DNA of 46,665 nt from Nitrospira sp. Its GTDB lineage: Bacteria; Nitrospirota; Nitrospiria; Nitrospirales; UBA8639. Position 1 is the stretch's first letter. Every line of letters starts with the position of its first letter. The notes under the pieces were generated by a model, which saw only the letters and a program-made list of their open reading frames with translations, was not told where the DNA came from and ran no database searches. This document shows, in pieces, positions 35,650-44,891 of the stretch. Made by a program: the position numbers and the translations under genes. Where the stretch lies: the NCBI GenBank assembly GCA_028819435.1, contig JAPPLK010000022.1:1-46665 (forward strand), given 5' to 3'.

Positions 35650-36669
35650 ATGGATTCACGACGTGAACATGACGTGTTGATTATAGGTGGTGGACCCGCA
35701 GGGTCTACTTGCGCCCGATTCGCGAGAAAGCACGGTCTGAAGGTGGCCGTGATTGAGCGAACCGGCAAATGCCACGTGAAGAGGACCAGCGCGGGAATCT
35801 TCGATCATACCTGGCCCGCCCTCGAACTGTCGCCCCACGAATACCCATACCCAATGCGCTCACCCAATGCTTCCGTATTCAGAACCTTCAATAACGGCAA
35901 AGAATTGACGACGATGTTTAAGATTGTTGTGGACAAACTGAATCGATACGTCTATTTGCCCAATCGAGATGAATTTGACAATTGGTTGCTGTCATTAGCA
36001 AATCAGGCTGGTTGTATTGTCATTCGAGATCATGCCGTGCGACCCGAAGATATTGAGTTCAACAACAAGCAATATGCAGTTCGCGTCGGGAACGAGATCC
36101 ATACCGCGCCGTTTCTTGTCGGCGCTGCGGGCACCTTCTGTCCGGTATATCGACGATTTTTTAACAACGTGAATGCATGGCCCGGTCAAAGAACGCTTCT
36201 TACGGAAGCAGAAGTCCCTGAGCAGGAATACTGCGGCCCATCTTACGTCAGCTATTTTAACTTCATGGGTACCGGGGTATTCGGATGGACGTACATCATC
36301 GGTGACGGGAGGCTTCACATAGGCACGGCTCAATTGTCGAGACAACCAGAACTGAAAAAGAAAGACATACTGTTCGATGAGTTTGTGGACTTCATACGTT
36401 CGAAAGGGTACTTGGCACGCGACTTTGACCCCAAGCAATACCACGTGAGCGGTGGGATGATTCGAGCGTTTGCTAATCGTCCGATGACGACACCTGATGG
36501 AAGCTGCCACGTTATAGGGGATGCGGCGGGGCTGCTTCAGTCTGATTGCTATACGGGTATAACGAATGCCATCTACTCTGGCCGCTATTGTGCCGACGCG
36601 ATAGCCCAAGCTGAAACAAGCCCGCGTATCCGAAAGAATCTCAATCGATATTGGCAACTTGAATGTTGA
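35650..36669 (+). CDS. Geranylgeranyl-reductase-family flavoprotein, probably C-terminally short
   Basis: A 339-residue FAD protein. HDVLIIGGGPAGSTCARFARKHGLKVAVIER is the nucleotide-binding motif and HVIGDAAGLLQSDCYTGITNAIYSGRYCADAI the second FAD motif, as in geranylgeranyl reductases and related monooxygenases. Members saturate isoprenoid double bonds or hydroxylate lipids; a role on the sterol side chain or a polyprenol is possible. It ends about 30 residues after the second FAD motif, some 60 to 70 residues earlier than usual, and an open frame continues just past the stop. The start may be a TTG at 35641, which is better placed behind AGGAA. Base composition is clearly more AT-rich than the sterol operon. 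Confidence 0.78.
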   Translation: MDSRREHDVLIIGGGPAGSTCARFARKHGLKVAVIERTGKCHVKRTSAGIFDHTWPALELSPHEYPYPMRSPNASVFRTFNNGKELTTMFKIVVDKLNRYVYLPNRDEFDNWLLSLANQAGCIVIRDHAVRPEDIEFNNKQYAVRVGNEIHTAPFLVGAAGTFCPVYRRFFNNVNAWPGQRTLLTEAEVPEQEYCGPSYVSYFNFMGTGVFGWTYIIGDGRLHIGTAQLSRQPELKKKDILFDEFVDFIRSKGYLARDFDPKQYHVSGGMIRAFANRPMTTPDGSCHVIGDAAGLLQSDCYTGITNAIYSGRYCADAIAQAETSPRIRKNLNRYWQLEC

Positions 36670-36859
36670 CGAGATTGCGGAATTGCTTAAGACGCGGGCA
36701 ACACGAAAAGAAATGGACTACGAGGACTATGAATTCGGGTATCTTTTAAACTTGGAATCCACCGTCAGTCAACTCGTTCGAAATAACATTTGCCCGAATG
36801 AACAAAAAGCCTACATTTATCAAGCGTCTCGACACCACCGCCAACTTCCTGCATTATAA
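36659..36859 (+). CDS. Small hypothetical ORF, perhaps the shifted tail of the preceding gene
   Basis: A 66-residue frame starting at a TTG inside the last codons of the reductase-like gene. The sequence (NVDEIAELLKTRATRKEMDYEDYEFGYLL) is helical and acidic and matches nothing I recognise. The frame is open from 36605, upstream of the stop of the previous gene, so it could be that gene's C-terminal part after a frameshift, or a separate small gene. No ribosome site is visible. Confidence 0.35.
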   Translation: MNVDEIAELLKTRATRKEMDYEDYEFGYLLNLESTVSQLVRNNICPNEQKAYIYQASRHHRQLPAL

Positions 36860-36943
36860 AAGAATCAGGTAATATTTTCCTGCCCTTTGTTCAGTTGAGT
36901 AACCACCAGCCACGATTACATATGCCGTGGCTGAAATCGCACG

Positions 36944-38239
36944 ATGATCGAAAGTTCGGACGGCAACGTTGCCGGTGGTTTTGCGCTTGTGGCGGTCCTG
37001 TTGCTGTTGGCCGTCGCGGGTCTCGTGACGGCCACGGTCTTGCAGACGACCTCGACCGAAATCCGGATCAGCGGGAACCACAAGCAGGCGGTTCAGGAAT
37101 TGTATGCGGCCGAGGCCGGATTGGCGGAAGCCCGGTCGCGTTTGCGGAAGACCCTGGGGGCTGAGGCGGCCTTCATCCGGGAGGCGGCGGTGCCGCCGGG
37201 TCCGTCGTGGACTGCCTACGTCCTTGAATCTGCAGAATGGACTCCATCCGTCGATCCTGAATATGCTTCGCATGAGACCAACCTGATTCCTGTTCCGGGT
37301 AATCCAACCAATACGGTGGTCCGGCCGAACAGTTTGCAGACGGGCCTGCCGTACTGGGTGAAGATTCGGCATAAGACCGAATACGATGCCGAGCGGGCCG
37401 GGCACCGTCCGTCCACGCCTCATTACGTTGACCTTGACGGAAGCACTTCCCGTCATACCAAAAGCAACCGGGGCAACGTCGTCTATTTTGGATATCCCTC
37501 AACCACAAGTCGTGATCCGGTCTCCTTCACGACAAATTTTCCTACCCCGTGGTTGCCCATCGAGAAAATCATCGCGCATGGATCTGCCACCAGCGGTACC
37601 GTGGTTCTGGAGGAAGAAGTGGTGCATCCTCCGGGCCCAAACCAGCTTGGGGCGGTCCATGCCTCAGGGGACGTCAGCCTTTCGGGCGGTCCGGTCACGA
37701 TCAACGGCCATGATGCCTGTGGCGCGGTCGGGAGCCTGCCGCCAGTGGTCTACGGAGGGACCGTCACGAGTGCTCCGGCCATTCAGTTCAATGGCAATCC
37801 CGCGAATCCCCGGCATAGTTCCTTTGTCCCTGATCCTGCCCGTGTTCTCGTTACACTGAACACGGACGCGGCGGAATTGAACGCAGATCAAATACATCAA
37901 CAATTGGGAACGGCTTCGGTGCCCATGACGTTTTATGCCAAGGGCGGCTCCTTTGCCCAACCGCAAGGAATCCGCATTCGGCAAACCAGGGGATTCGGTA
38001 TCCTCTTGGTGAACGGAAACGCGACGTTGGAAGGCGAGGTTTACTGGGATGGTATGATCCTGGTGACCGGCGCGTTGTTTCTCAACGGCCAGGGAAGCGG
38101 CATCGTGATTCGCGGAGGGATTTGGGCCAGCCGGGTCGAGCAGACTGGACCTGTAAGCCTCCAGTACGACAGTTGTCGCCTGCAAGCCGCGATGCTTTCT
38201 GTGCCGACTCGGATCAGGACGTGGCGGGAAGTGTTTTAA
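36944..38239 (+). CDS. PilX-type pilus assembly protein
   Basis: A 431-residue protein. The N-terminus (GGFALVAVLLLLAVAGLVTATVLQ, then ISGNHKQAVQELYAAEAGLAEARSRL) is that of PilX N-terminal domain proteins, minor pilin-like components usually encoded after pilW and before pilY1. A long beta-rich part follows, with a polar loop region PGPNQLGAVHASGDVSLSGGPVTINGHDACG and a C-terminal VYWDGMILVTGALFLNGQGSG. No pilY1 follows. It lies at the edge of the sterol island, 23 kb from the fimT-pilV-pilW group, so it is probably the missing member of that operon. Confidence 0.85.
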   Translation: MIESSDGNVAGGFALVAVLLLLAVAGLVTATVLQTTSTEIRISGNHKQAVQELYAAEAGLAEARSRLRKTLGAEAAFIREAAVPPGPSWTAYVLESAEWTPSVDPEYASHETNLIPVPGNPTNTVVRPNSLQTGLPYWVKIRHKTEYDAERAGHRPSTPHYVDLDGSTSRHTKSNRGNVVYFGYPSTTSRDPVSFTTNFPTPWLPIEKIIAHGSATSGTVVLEEEVVHPPGPNQLGAVHASGDVSLSGGPVTINGHDACGAVGSLPPVVYGGTVTSAPAIQFNGNPANPRHSSFVPDPARVLVTLNTDAAELNADQIHQQLGTASVPMTFYAKGGSFAQPQGIRIRQTRGFGILLVNGNATLEGEVYWDGMILVTGALFLNGQGSGIVIRGGIWASRVEQTGPVSLQYDSCRLQAAMLSVPTRIRTWREVF

Positions 38240-38259
38240 CGGCTGAATCGGATCCTGGT

Positions 38260-38419
38260 AGTCCTCCTGCGTTCGGGACGGCACGGGGGCCGTCCCCTAC
38301 GGGACAATGATGTTTTTCTCATGTAGGGACAACCCCCTGTGGTTGTCCGTCGGAGAGGCCACGTGGTTTCTACTGGGTCTTTCGTGACTCCTCGGTATGG
38401 GCCTTTCGGTTGATTGCGA
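38260..38419 (-). repeat. Right copy of the 160-bp island repeat
   Basis: The reverse complement matches 18442-18606 over nearly its full length with about 10 percent differences. It starts 20 bases after the pilX-type stop and ends 90 bases before aclB, and marks the right edge of the accessory island. Confidence 0.85.
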
Positions 38420-38509
38420 CAGGCATGCATTCTCTTTACAATGCTCCGTTTGATGTCCGGATCTCCGTTTATCATTCAAGACTAACAAAAGACTAACAAA
38501 GGTTGCATT

Positions 38510-39706
38510 ATGGCAAAAGTACTTGAAGGCCCGGGAATGGGCTTGCTGAGAAAGTGGGGTTTGCAAACCCCGAATTATGCCGTGGTCGGTTCTTCCGAAG
38601 AACTGGAGCAGTTGGCGCAGGCGAATGAATGGTTGAACAAGAGTTCGTTGGTGGTCAAAGCCCATGAGGCGTTGGGGTCGCGTTTTAAACTCGGTCTCGT
38701 AAAGGTGGGCCTGGATCTCAATGGAGCCAAGGCCGCGGCGAAAGAAATGCTCGGCCGGACCGTCGGCACGTTGACCATTCGGGAAGTGATCGTGTCCGAA
38801 GCCGTGGACCACGGCGAGGAATACTACGTTGCCGTGAAGTCGACCCGCGACGGTGCGGACGTGATGGTCGCCAATTGCGGCGGGGTTGAAGTCGAGTCCA
38901 ATTGGGATCGCGTGAAGCGCTGCTCCGTCGTTGTGGGTGACGCTCCGTCGGACGCGGCGCTTGAGGCACTTGCGAAAGAAGCCGGGTTCTCCGGTGACTT
39001 GATTGCCAAAGTCGCCGATTTCGCCAGGAAGCTGTTCCTGTGTTTCGACAATGAAGACGGGCAGTACCTGGAAATTAATCCGGTGGTGCTGAACGCCGCC
39101 GGCGAGTTGGTGGCGCTCGATGCCGTGACCCTGTTGGACGGTGACGCCAAATTCCGTCATCCGGACTGGACGTTTCCGTTTGCCGCGGAATTCGGTCGGG
39201 CCTACACCGAGAATGAAGAAGAGGTTATGGCCGTGGATTCGAAGGTGAAAGGGTCCGTGAAGCTGATCGAAATTCCTGGCGGCGACACGGCGATGCTGCC
39301 GGCAGGCGGCGGGGCCAGCGTGTACTACTCGGATGCGGTCGTCGCCCGTGGCGGCAAGTTGGCCAATTACGCGGAATATTCCGGGGACCCGCCTGACTGG
39401 GCCGTCGAAGTCCTGACCGACAAGGTCTGTTCCCTTCCCGGCATCAAGAACATTATCGTGGGCGGGGCCATCGCCAATTTCACCGACGTCAAGAAGACGT
39501 TCGGCGGCATCATCAATGCGTTTCGTAAAGCCAAAGCCGAAGGGAAACTGGACGGCGTGCGAATTTGGGTGCGACGGGGCGGGCCCAACGAAAAACAAGG
39601 GCTGGCGGCGATGAACGCGTTGAAGGAAGAAGGTTTTGAAATCGAAGTGTTTGATCGCCGGACCCCGTTGACGGACATCGTGGACATGGCCTTGGCTAAG
39701 AAATAA
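38510..39706 (+). CDS. aclB: ATP-citrate lyase, small (beta) subunit
   Basis: A 398-residue protein, the same length as AclB of green sulfur bacteria. It carries the ATP-grasp and succinyl-CoA-synthetase-beta-like part: VVKAHEALGSRFKLGLVKVGLDL, FDNEDGQYLEINPVVLNAAGELVALDAV, PAGGGASVYYSDAVVARGG and WVRRGGPNEKQGL. With AclA it cleaves citrate to acetyl-CoA and oxaloacetate, the diagnostic reaction of the reductive TCA cycle. ATG after AAAGG. aclA follows after a palindromic repeat. Confidence 0.96.
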   Translation: MAKVLEGPGMGLLRKWGLQTPNYAVVGSSEELEQLAQANEWLNKSSLVVKAHEALGSRFKLGLVKVGLDLNGAKAAAKEMLGRTVGTLTIREVIVSEAVDHGEEYYVAVKSTRDGADVMVANCGGVEVESNWDRVKRCSVVVGDAPSDAALEALAKEAGFSGDLIAKVADFARKLFLCFDNEDGQYLEINPVVLNAAGELVALDAVTLLDGDAKFRHPDWTFPFAAEFGRAYTENEEEVMAVDSKVKGSVKLIEIPGGDTAMLPAGGGASVYYSDAVVARGGKLANYAEYSGDPPDWAVEVLTDKVCSLPGIKNIIVGGAIANFTDVKKTFGGIINAFRKAKAEGKLDGVRIWVRRGGPNEKQGLAAMNALKEEGFEIEVFDRRTPLTDIVDMALAKK

Positions 39707-39715
39707 CAACAGTGC

Positions 39716-39830
39716 CTCTCCTTTGTAAGGGGAGGATAGGTGGGGTAGAACTGAACGCCCATAGAGGACGGGGTTTCGCCATTCTGGCCGCAGGTTCTAC
39801 CTCCCCTTACCCCTCCTTACAAAGGAGGGG
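39716..39830. repeat. Palindromic repeat between aclB and aclA
   Basis: ctctcctttgtaaggggagg...ggtggggtagaac on the left pairs with gttctacctcccc...ttacaaaggagggg on the right, forming a long imperfect hairpin. The outer arms are nearly identical to those of the repeat at 44037-44131. Confidence 0.82.
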
Positions 39831-39878
39831 AACCGGAGTAGGCGCGGTTTTTTAACACTTGAGACGCAGGAGAGTTCG

Positions 39879-41705
39879 ATGAGTATTCTGGCAACGAAAG
39901 AGACGCATGTTGTGATCCAGGGCGGGGTGGCCGGGGTGAACGCGGCCCGGCGAATGGGTGAGTTCCGTCACATGATTCAGCAGCCTTTAAACGTTTCGGC
40001 GTTCGTGTATCCTCCGGATGCCGGGAAAACCAATGAAGTCATCTGCGGAAACCGGCTCCTCACGATACCGGTGTACAAAACCGTCGCCGAAGCCACCGCA
40101 AACCATCCGGAAATCAACACCAGCCTGGTGTATATCGGTGCGGATCGCGCCTATGCCGGCGCCAAGGAAGCCTTGGACGATTCCGGTATTCAGGTGGTGT
40201 CCATGATCACGGAAGGCTTGCCCGAAAAAGATTCCAAATTGCTCGGGGCGCACGCGCGGAAACTCGGGAAAGTGTTCAACGGACCTTCCTCCATCGGCGT
40301 CATGTCGGCCGGCGAATGCCGCTTGGGGGTGATCGGCGGGGCGTTCGATAACCTGGTGGCCTGCAAGCTCTATCGACCCGGCTCATTCGGGGTGATCACG
40401 AAATCCGGCGGCCTGTCAAATGAAATCATCTGGATTTGCTCGCAGTTCGCCGACGGCGTCACGACCGCCATCGGCATCGGTGGGGACGCCTATCCGGGAA
40501 CGGATTACGTGACGTATCTCGAAATGTTCGAAAACGATCCGCAAACCAAGGCCGTGGTCATTGTCGGCGAGATGGGCGGCGACTTGGAAGAACGGGCTGC
40601 GGAATGGTACGGCGCGAAGAAGCGCCGCATTCAACTCCTGGCCGTCGTGTCCGGTTTTTGTCAGGAAAGTCTGCCCAAGGGCATGAAATTCGGGCACGCC
40701 GGCGCCAAGGAAGGTCTTCAGGGCGAAGGATCGGCCCGGGCCAAGTCGGAAGCCTTGAAGAAAGCAGGGGCTCTCGTTCCGGAGACGTTCGGTGCCTTGG
40801 GGCCGGCGATCAAGCAGACGTACGAAGAGTTGGTGAAGTCCGGTGAAATCAAGCCGATTCCCGAACTCAGCGAAGCGGAGCAGCCCAAGCTTCCCCGGAC
40901 CGTGGAACAGGGCATGAAAGACGGCGATATCCTGGTCGCTCCCCTGATCAAGTCCACCATCAGCGATGACCGGGGCGACGAACCCTTGTATGAAGGGTAT
41001 CCGGCGTCCGAACTCATTAACAAAGGTTACGACATTCCTCATATCATCGGGCTCCTGTGGGACAAGCGGCTGGTCTCCAAGCAGGAGGCCGAAATCATCA
41101 GGCGAATCATCATCCTGTCGGCCGATCACGGCCCGTGCGTCAGCGGAGCGTTGACGACCATTATCGGGGCCTGTGCCGGTATCGGGTTGTCGCAAGCCGT
41201 GGCAGCCGGGTTGATCATGATCGGTCCGCGATTCGGCGGAGCCGTGACCGATGCGGGCCGGTACTTCAGCTACGCCATCGACAACAACATGTCCGTGGAC
41301 GAGTTTCTGGCCCACATGAAGAAAAACGTGGGTCCGGTGCCGGGAATCGGGCATCGGGTGAAGAGCCTGCGGAACCCGGATAAGCGCGTCAAGGAACTGG
41401 TGGGATACGTGAAGAGTCTGGACTTGGCCACGCCGCACCTGGACTTTGCCCTGGAAGTCGAAAAGGTCACGGCGGCAAAGAAGGATAACCTGATCCTGAA
41501 CGTGGACGGGACCATGGCCGCGGTCCTCGTTGACCTCGGATTCCCGGTGGACAGCCTGAACGGGTTCTTTGTCCTGGCCAGGACCATCGGGTTGATCGGG
41601 CATTGGGCCGATCAAAAACGTCAAGGCAGCCGGTTGATCCGGTTGTTCAACTACCTGGTGAACTACGCGGCGCCCGCGCGTCGGGAAGTGCCGCCACTTC
41701 AATAA
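39879..41705 (+). CDS. aclA: ATP-citrate lyase, large (alpha) subunit
   Basis: A 608-residue protein with the SCS-alpha-like part followed by a citrate synthase-like part. The phosphorylated histidine is H273 in KFGHAGAKEG; GVMSAGECRLGVIGG and VVIVGEMGGDLEERAAEW are further signatures of the first part, and ADHGPCVSGALTTIIGACAG with VPGIGHRVKSLRNPDKRV of the second. It completes the citrate-cleaving enzyme together with aclB. ATG at 39879 behind GCAGGAGAG. Confidence 0.97.
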   Translation: MSILATKETHVVIQGGVAGVNAARRMGEFRHMIQQPLNVSAFVYPPDAGKTNEVICGNRLLTIPVYKTVAEATANHPEINTSLVYIGADRAYAGAKEALDDSGIQVVSMITEGLPEKDSKLLGAHARKLGKVFNGPSSIGVMSAGECRLGVIGGAFDNLVACKLYRPGSFGVITKSGGLSNEIIWICSQFADGVTTAIGIGGDAYPGTDYVTYLEMFENDPQTKAVVIVGEMGGDLEERAAEWYGAKKRRIQLLAVVSGFCQESLPKGMKFGHAGAKEGLQGEGSARAKSEALKKAGALVPETFGALGPAIKQTYEELVKSGEIKPIPELSEAEQPKLPRTVEQGMKDGDILVAPLIKSTISDDRGDEPLYEGYPASELINKGYDIPHIIGLLWDKRLVSKQEAEIIRRIIILSADHGPCVSGALTTIIGACAGIGLSQAVAAGLIMIGPRFGGAVTDAGRYFSYAIDNNMSVDEFLAHMKKNVGPVPGIGHRVKSLRNPDKRVKELVGYVKSLDLATPHLDFALEVEKVTAAKKDNLILNVDGTMAAVLVDLGFPVDSLNGFFVLARTIGLIGHWADQKRQGSRLIRLFNYLVNYAAPARREVPPLQ

Positions 41706-41777
41706 CAACATTGACGGTTTCCCCTGTTCCGGTCCGTGGAAAGGATCGAGTCTTGGAAACCATGCGGAGAACGTCCT

Positions 41778-44027
41778 ATGTCGATCGAACTTGTTAAAAC
41801 GTTGTACGGCAAAATGCCTGCGGCCGTGGAAGCGGCAAGAAAGCAGTTCGGGCGTGGATTGACCTTGGCTGAAAAAATTCTGGTTTCCCATGCCGACAAT
41901 CTTGCAACGCAAGTCTGGGACCGGGGGAAGGCCATGTTGGCGCTTCGTCCCGACCGCGTGGCCATGCAGGATGCCACGGCCCAGATGGCCATGTTGCAAT
42001 TCATCCAGGCGGGCAAGAAAAAAGCCGCGGTGCCCAGCACCATTCATTGCGACCATTTGATTCGCGCGGAAATGGGCTCGTCCAAGGATTTGCTGCGCGC
42101 CTGCGATGAAAACCGGGAGGTGTACAACTTCCTGGAATCGGCCGCCAGGAAATACGGCATCGGGTTCTGGAAACCGGGCGCGGGTATCATCCACCAGGTG
42201 GTTCTGGAAAATTACGCCTTCCCGGGCGGATTGATCATCGGGACCGATTCCCACACGCCGAACGGCGGCGGACTGGGTATGCTGGCGATCGGCGTCGGCG
42301 GCGCCGACGCGGGAGAAGTCATGGCTGGGTTGCCGTGGGAAGTGCTGCATCCCAAATTGATCGGGGTCAAGCTCACCGGCAAATTGAACGGTTGGGCTTC
42401 GCCCAAGGACGTGATCCTGTATGTTTGCGGTAAGCTGACGGTGAAAGGCGGCACCAACAAGATCGTCGAGTATTTCGGTCCTGGCGCGGAAACGATCAGT
42501 GCCACGGGTAAGGGCACCATCACCAATATGGGTGCCGAACTCGGGGCGACCACGTCGATTTTTCCCTTCGACCAAAAGATGGTGGACTATCTCAATATCA
42601 CGGAGCGCAAGGAGGTTGCCGACCTGGCGGAAGCCAGCAAGTCGATGCTGGTGGCTGACCCGGAAGTGTATGAGTCGCCGGAAAAATATTTTGACGAGAT
42701 CCTGGAAATCGATCTCTCGACCCTGGAGCCGCACGTCGTGGGACCGCATTCCCCTGATTTGGCCCGCCCCATCTCCGTGTTGGAGGCCGAGGCCAAGGAG
42801 AAGGGGTACCCCGTGGAGTTGAAAGCGACCTTGCTGGGTAGTTGCACGAATTCCTCGTATGAGGATATCAGCCGGGCCGCGCATATTGCCCAACAGGGGT
42901 TGAAGGCGGGGCTGAAAGCCAAGACCGCGTTTTTGGTGTCACCGGGCTCGGAACGGATCTTTCACACCATGAAACGGGATGGTTTTTTGGAGACGTTCGA
43001 AGAGTTGGGCGCGACCGTGTTGGCGAACGCCTGCGGCCCGTGTATCGGGCAGTGGAAACGGGCCGACGGCGTCAAGGGTAAATCCGATTCGATCGTGAGT
43101 TCCTTCAACCGGAACTTCCCCGGTCGCAACGACGGGATCGCCGACACGCTGTCCTTCCTGGCCAGTCCGGAGTTGGTAGCCGCGTATGCCCTGACGGGCA
43201 ACCTGGGATTCAATCCTTTGGAAGACACGATTTCCACTCCGGACGGCAAACAGATAAAACTCGATCCGCCGGAGGGCGAAGAATTGCCGTCCAAGGGCTT
43301 TGCCAAGGGCGAAGAAGGATTCATCCCTCCGGCGGAGAACGGCGACGGGTTGGCCGTGGATCTGCCGCCGAACAGCGAGCGGCTGCAACTGTTACAGCCC
43401 TTCCCCAAGTGGGACGGCAAGGATTTCGACAAGTTGCCGTTGCTGATCAAGACCAAGGGAAAAACCACGACCGATCACATTTCACCCGCGGGACCTTGGC
43501 TCAAGTTCCGTGGACATTTGGACAAGATCAGTGACAATATGTTCCTGGGTGCGAACAACGCATTTTCGAGTGAAGCGGGCAAAGGGAACAACGTGTTGAC
43601 CGGCGAATCCGGTCTCACCCTGTCGCAGGTCGCCCGCGATTACAAGGGCAAGGGCATCGGATCGTTCGTGGTCGGTGACGAGAATTACGGTGAAGGGAGC
43701 AGCCGCGAACACGCGGCCATGTCCCCGCGTTTCCTGGGCGTGAAGGCCGTACTCACCAAGAGCTTTGCCCGCATCCATGAAACGAATTTGAAGAAGCAGG
43801 GCATCCTGCCCATGACGTTTGCGGATCCGGCAAATTATGACCAAATCGAACAGGACGATCGCGTCAGCGTGACGGGCCTCGACGGGCTGGCGCCGGGCAA
43901 GCCGGTGTCCGTGGTCATTCATAAGAAGGATGGAAAAGAGGTCATGATTCAAGCCAATCACAGCATGACCGAACAACAAGTGAAATGGTTTCAAGCCGGA
44001 TCGGCGTTGAATGCCTTGAATGCATAA
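41778..44027 (+). CDS. acn: Aconitate hydratase
   Basis: A 749-residue aconitase close in size to the mitochondrial type. The [4Fe-4S] cysteines lie in LLGSCTNSSYED and in ANACGPCIG. IIGTDSHTPNGGGLGMLAIGVGGADA, TTDHISPAGPW and GSSREHAAMSPRFLGVKAV are the family signatures. It interconverts citrate and isocitrate, linking isocitrate dehydrogenase to ATP-citrate lyase. ATG 41778 is chosen because GGAGA precedes it and the sequence SIELVKTLYGKMPA starts the fold; a longer start at 41736 is less likely. Confidence 0.96.
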   Translation: MSIELVKTLYGKMPAAVEAARKQFGRGLTLAEKILVSHADNLATQVWDRGKAMLALRPDRVAMQDATAQMAMLQFIQAGKKKAAVPSTIHCDHLIRAEMGSSKDLLRACDENREVYNFLESAARKYGIGFWKPGAGIIHQVVLENYAFPGGLIIGTDSHTPNGGGLGMLAIGVGGADAGEVMAGLPWEVLHPKLIGVKLTGKLNGWASPKDVILYVCGKLTVKGGTNKIVEYFGPGAETISATGKGTITNMGAELGATTSIFPFDQKMVDYLNITERKEVADLAEASKSMLVADPEVYESPEKYFDEILEIDLSTLEPHVVGPHSPDLARPISVLEAEAKEKGYPVELKATLLGSCTNSSYEDISRAAHIAQQGLKAGLKAKTAFLVSPGSERIFHTMKRDGFLETFEELGATVLANACGPCIGQWKRADGVKGKSDSIVSSFNRNFPGRNDGIADTLSFLASPELVAAYALTGNLGFNPLEDTISTPDGKQIKLDPPEGEELPSKGFAKGEEGFIPPAENGDGLAVDLPPNSERLQLLQPFPKWDGKDFDKLPLLIKTKGKTTTDHISPAGPWLKFRGHLDKISDNMFLGANNAFSSEAGKGNNVLTGESGLTLSQVARDYKGKGIGSFVVGDENYGEGSSREHAAMSPRFLGVKAVLTKSFARIHETNLKKQGILPMTFADPANYDQIEQDDRVSVTGLDGLAPGKPVSVVIHKKDGKEVMIQANHSMTEQQVKWFQAGSALNALNA

Positions 44028-44036
44028 ATGTAGATG

Positions 44037-44131
44037 CCCTCCCCTTTGTAAGGGGAGGGGAGGGTGGGGTAGGGTAGAGTAGAGTCAACAGTCTCTCTAC
44101 CTCCCCTTGCCCCTCCTTACAAAGGAGGGGG
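44037..44131. repeat. Palindromic repeat between acn and the Fe-S subunit gene
   Basis: ccctcccctttgtaaggggaggggagg...ggggta on the left pairs with tctacctccccttgccc...ttacaaaggaggggg on the right. It is the same repeat type as 39716-39830, with a shorter centre. Confidence 0.82.
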
Positions 44132-44154
44132 ATAACAAAGTACAACAAACCAAC

Positions 44155-44874
44155 ATGACGGGTTCATTCGATACGGAAAAAGCCGTGAGCCGGGAAGAGG
44201 CGCTCCAGCCTCAGATGGTTACGGTCGAGATCGCGGGGAAATCCTTCAAGGTTCCGGCTGGGATTACCCTGATGAAGGCCCTTTGGTATACCGGCCATGA
44301 AGTCACGCGGGGGGCCGGATGTCTGGGCGGGTTTTGCGGGGCCTGCGCGACCTACTATCGGACCAAGGACGATCCGAAAGTGAAAACCTGCCTGGGGTGT
44401 TCGCATGCAGTGGAAGACGGCATGTCATTTTCCTTTGCCCCGGCGTTTCCCGCGCGTAAGGCCACGTATGATTTGAACCAACTCGAAAACCCCAAACAGG
44501 ACCTGTTCACGTTGTATCCGGAAGCCCCCTTGTGCAGGAACTGTAACGCGTGTACCGAGGCCTGTCCGCAACAGATCGACGTGCGGGAAGGCGTGTGGAA
44601 GGCCGTATTCGGGGACTTCAAAGCGGTGTCGGAGACGTTCATGGATTGTGTGATGTGCGGCATGTGCGTGCCCGTGTGCATTGCCGATATTGCGCCGAAC
44701 CTGGTGGGGGTCTATGCCAGTCGAGCCTACGGCGTACGGGAAATGGAAAAGCCGCCCGGCCTCTTCGACCGAATCCAGGCTATTGCCGATGGCGAGTACG
44801 CCGACGACTGGGAACGAATCCTGAAGATGAGTGATGACGAATTACAACGAACCTCGGCCACGATCAAGTCGTAG
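44155..44874 (+). CDS. Fumarate reductase/succinate dehydrogenase iron-sulfur subunit
   Basis: A 239-residue Fe-S protein. N-terminal [2Fe-2S] ligands lie in GAGCLGGFCGACATYY and KTCLGC; two further cysteine clusters occur in CRNCNACTEACPQ and CVMCGMCVPVC. This is the SdhB/FrdB plan, used here to move electrons to or from the flavoprotein encoded next. ATG at 44155; the AAAGGAGGGG upstream belongs to the palindromic repeat and is too far to be the ribosome site, so initiation is somewhat uncertain. Confidence 0.88.
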   Translation: MTGSFDTEKAVSREEALQPQMVTVEIAGKSFKVPAGITLMKALWYTGHEVTRGAGCLGGFCGACATYYRTKDDPKVKTCLGCSHAVEDGMSFSFAPAFPARKATYDLNQLENPKQDLFTLYPEAPLCRNCNACTEACPQQIDVREGVWKAVFGDFKAVSETFMDCVMCGMCVPVCIADIAPNLVGVYASRAYGVREMEKPPGLFDRIQAIADGEYADDWERILKMSDDELQRTSATIKS

Positions 44875-44891
44875 GGGAGTGCGGCTGATAC

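Larger units (their letters stand above)
18201..38419. other. Accessory island with the sterol biosynthesis and export genes
   Basis: The segment runs from the repeat cluster behind icd to the inverted repeat in front of aclB. It carries sterol synthesis, transport-like and lipid-tailoring genes and no housekeeping function except the displaced pilX-like gene at its right edge. The boundaries are inferred from repeats; no integrase, transposase or tRNA attachment site is visible. Confidence 0.55.

Noticed and set aside
38297-39709. Minus-strand open frame of 470 codons opposite aclB
   Set aside because: aclB is certain on the plus strand; the antisense product shows no family features.
40416-42893. 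Minus-strand open frame of 825 codons opposite aclA and acn
   Set aside because: It spans the junction of two well-recognised genes on the other strand and has low-complexity His/Gln/Arg composition; a shadow of codon bias.
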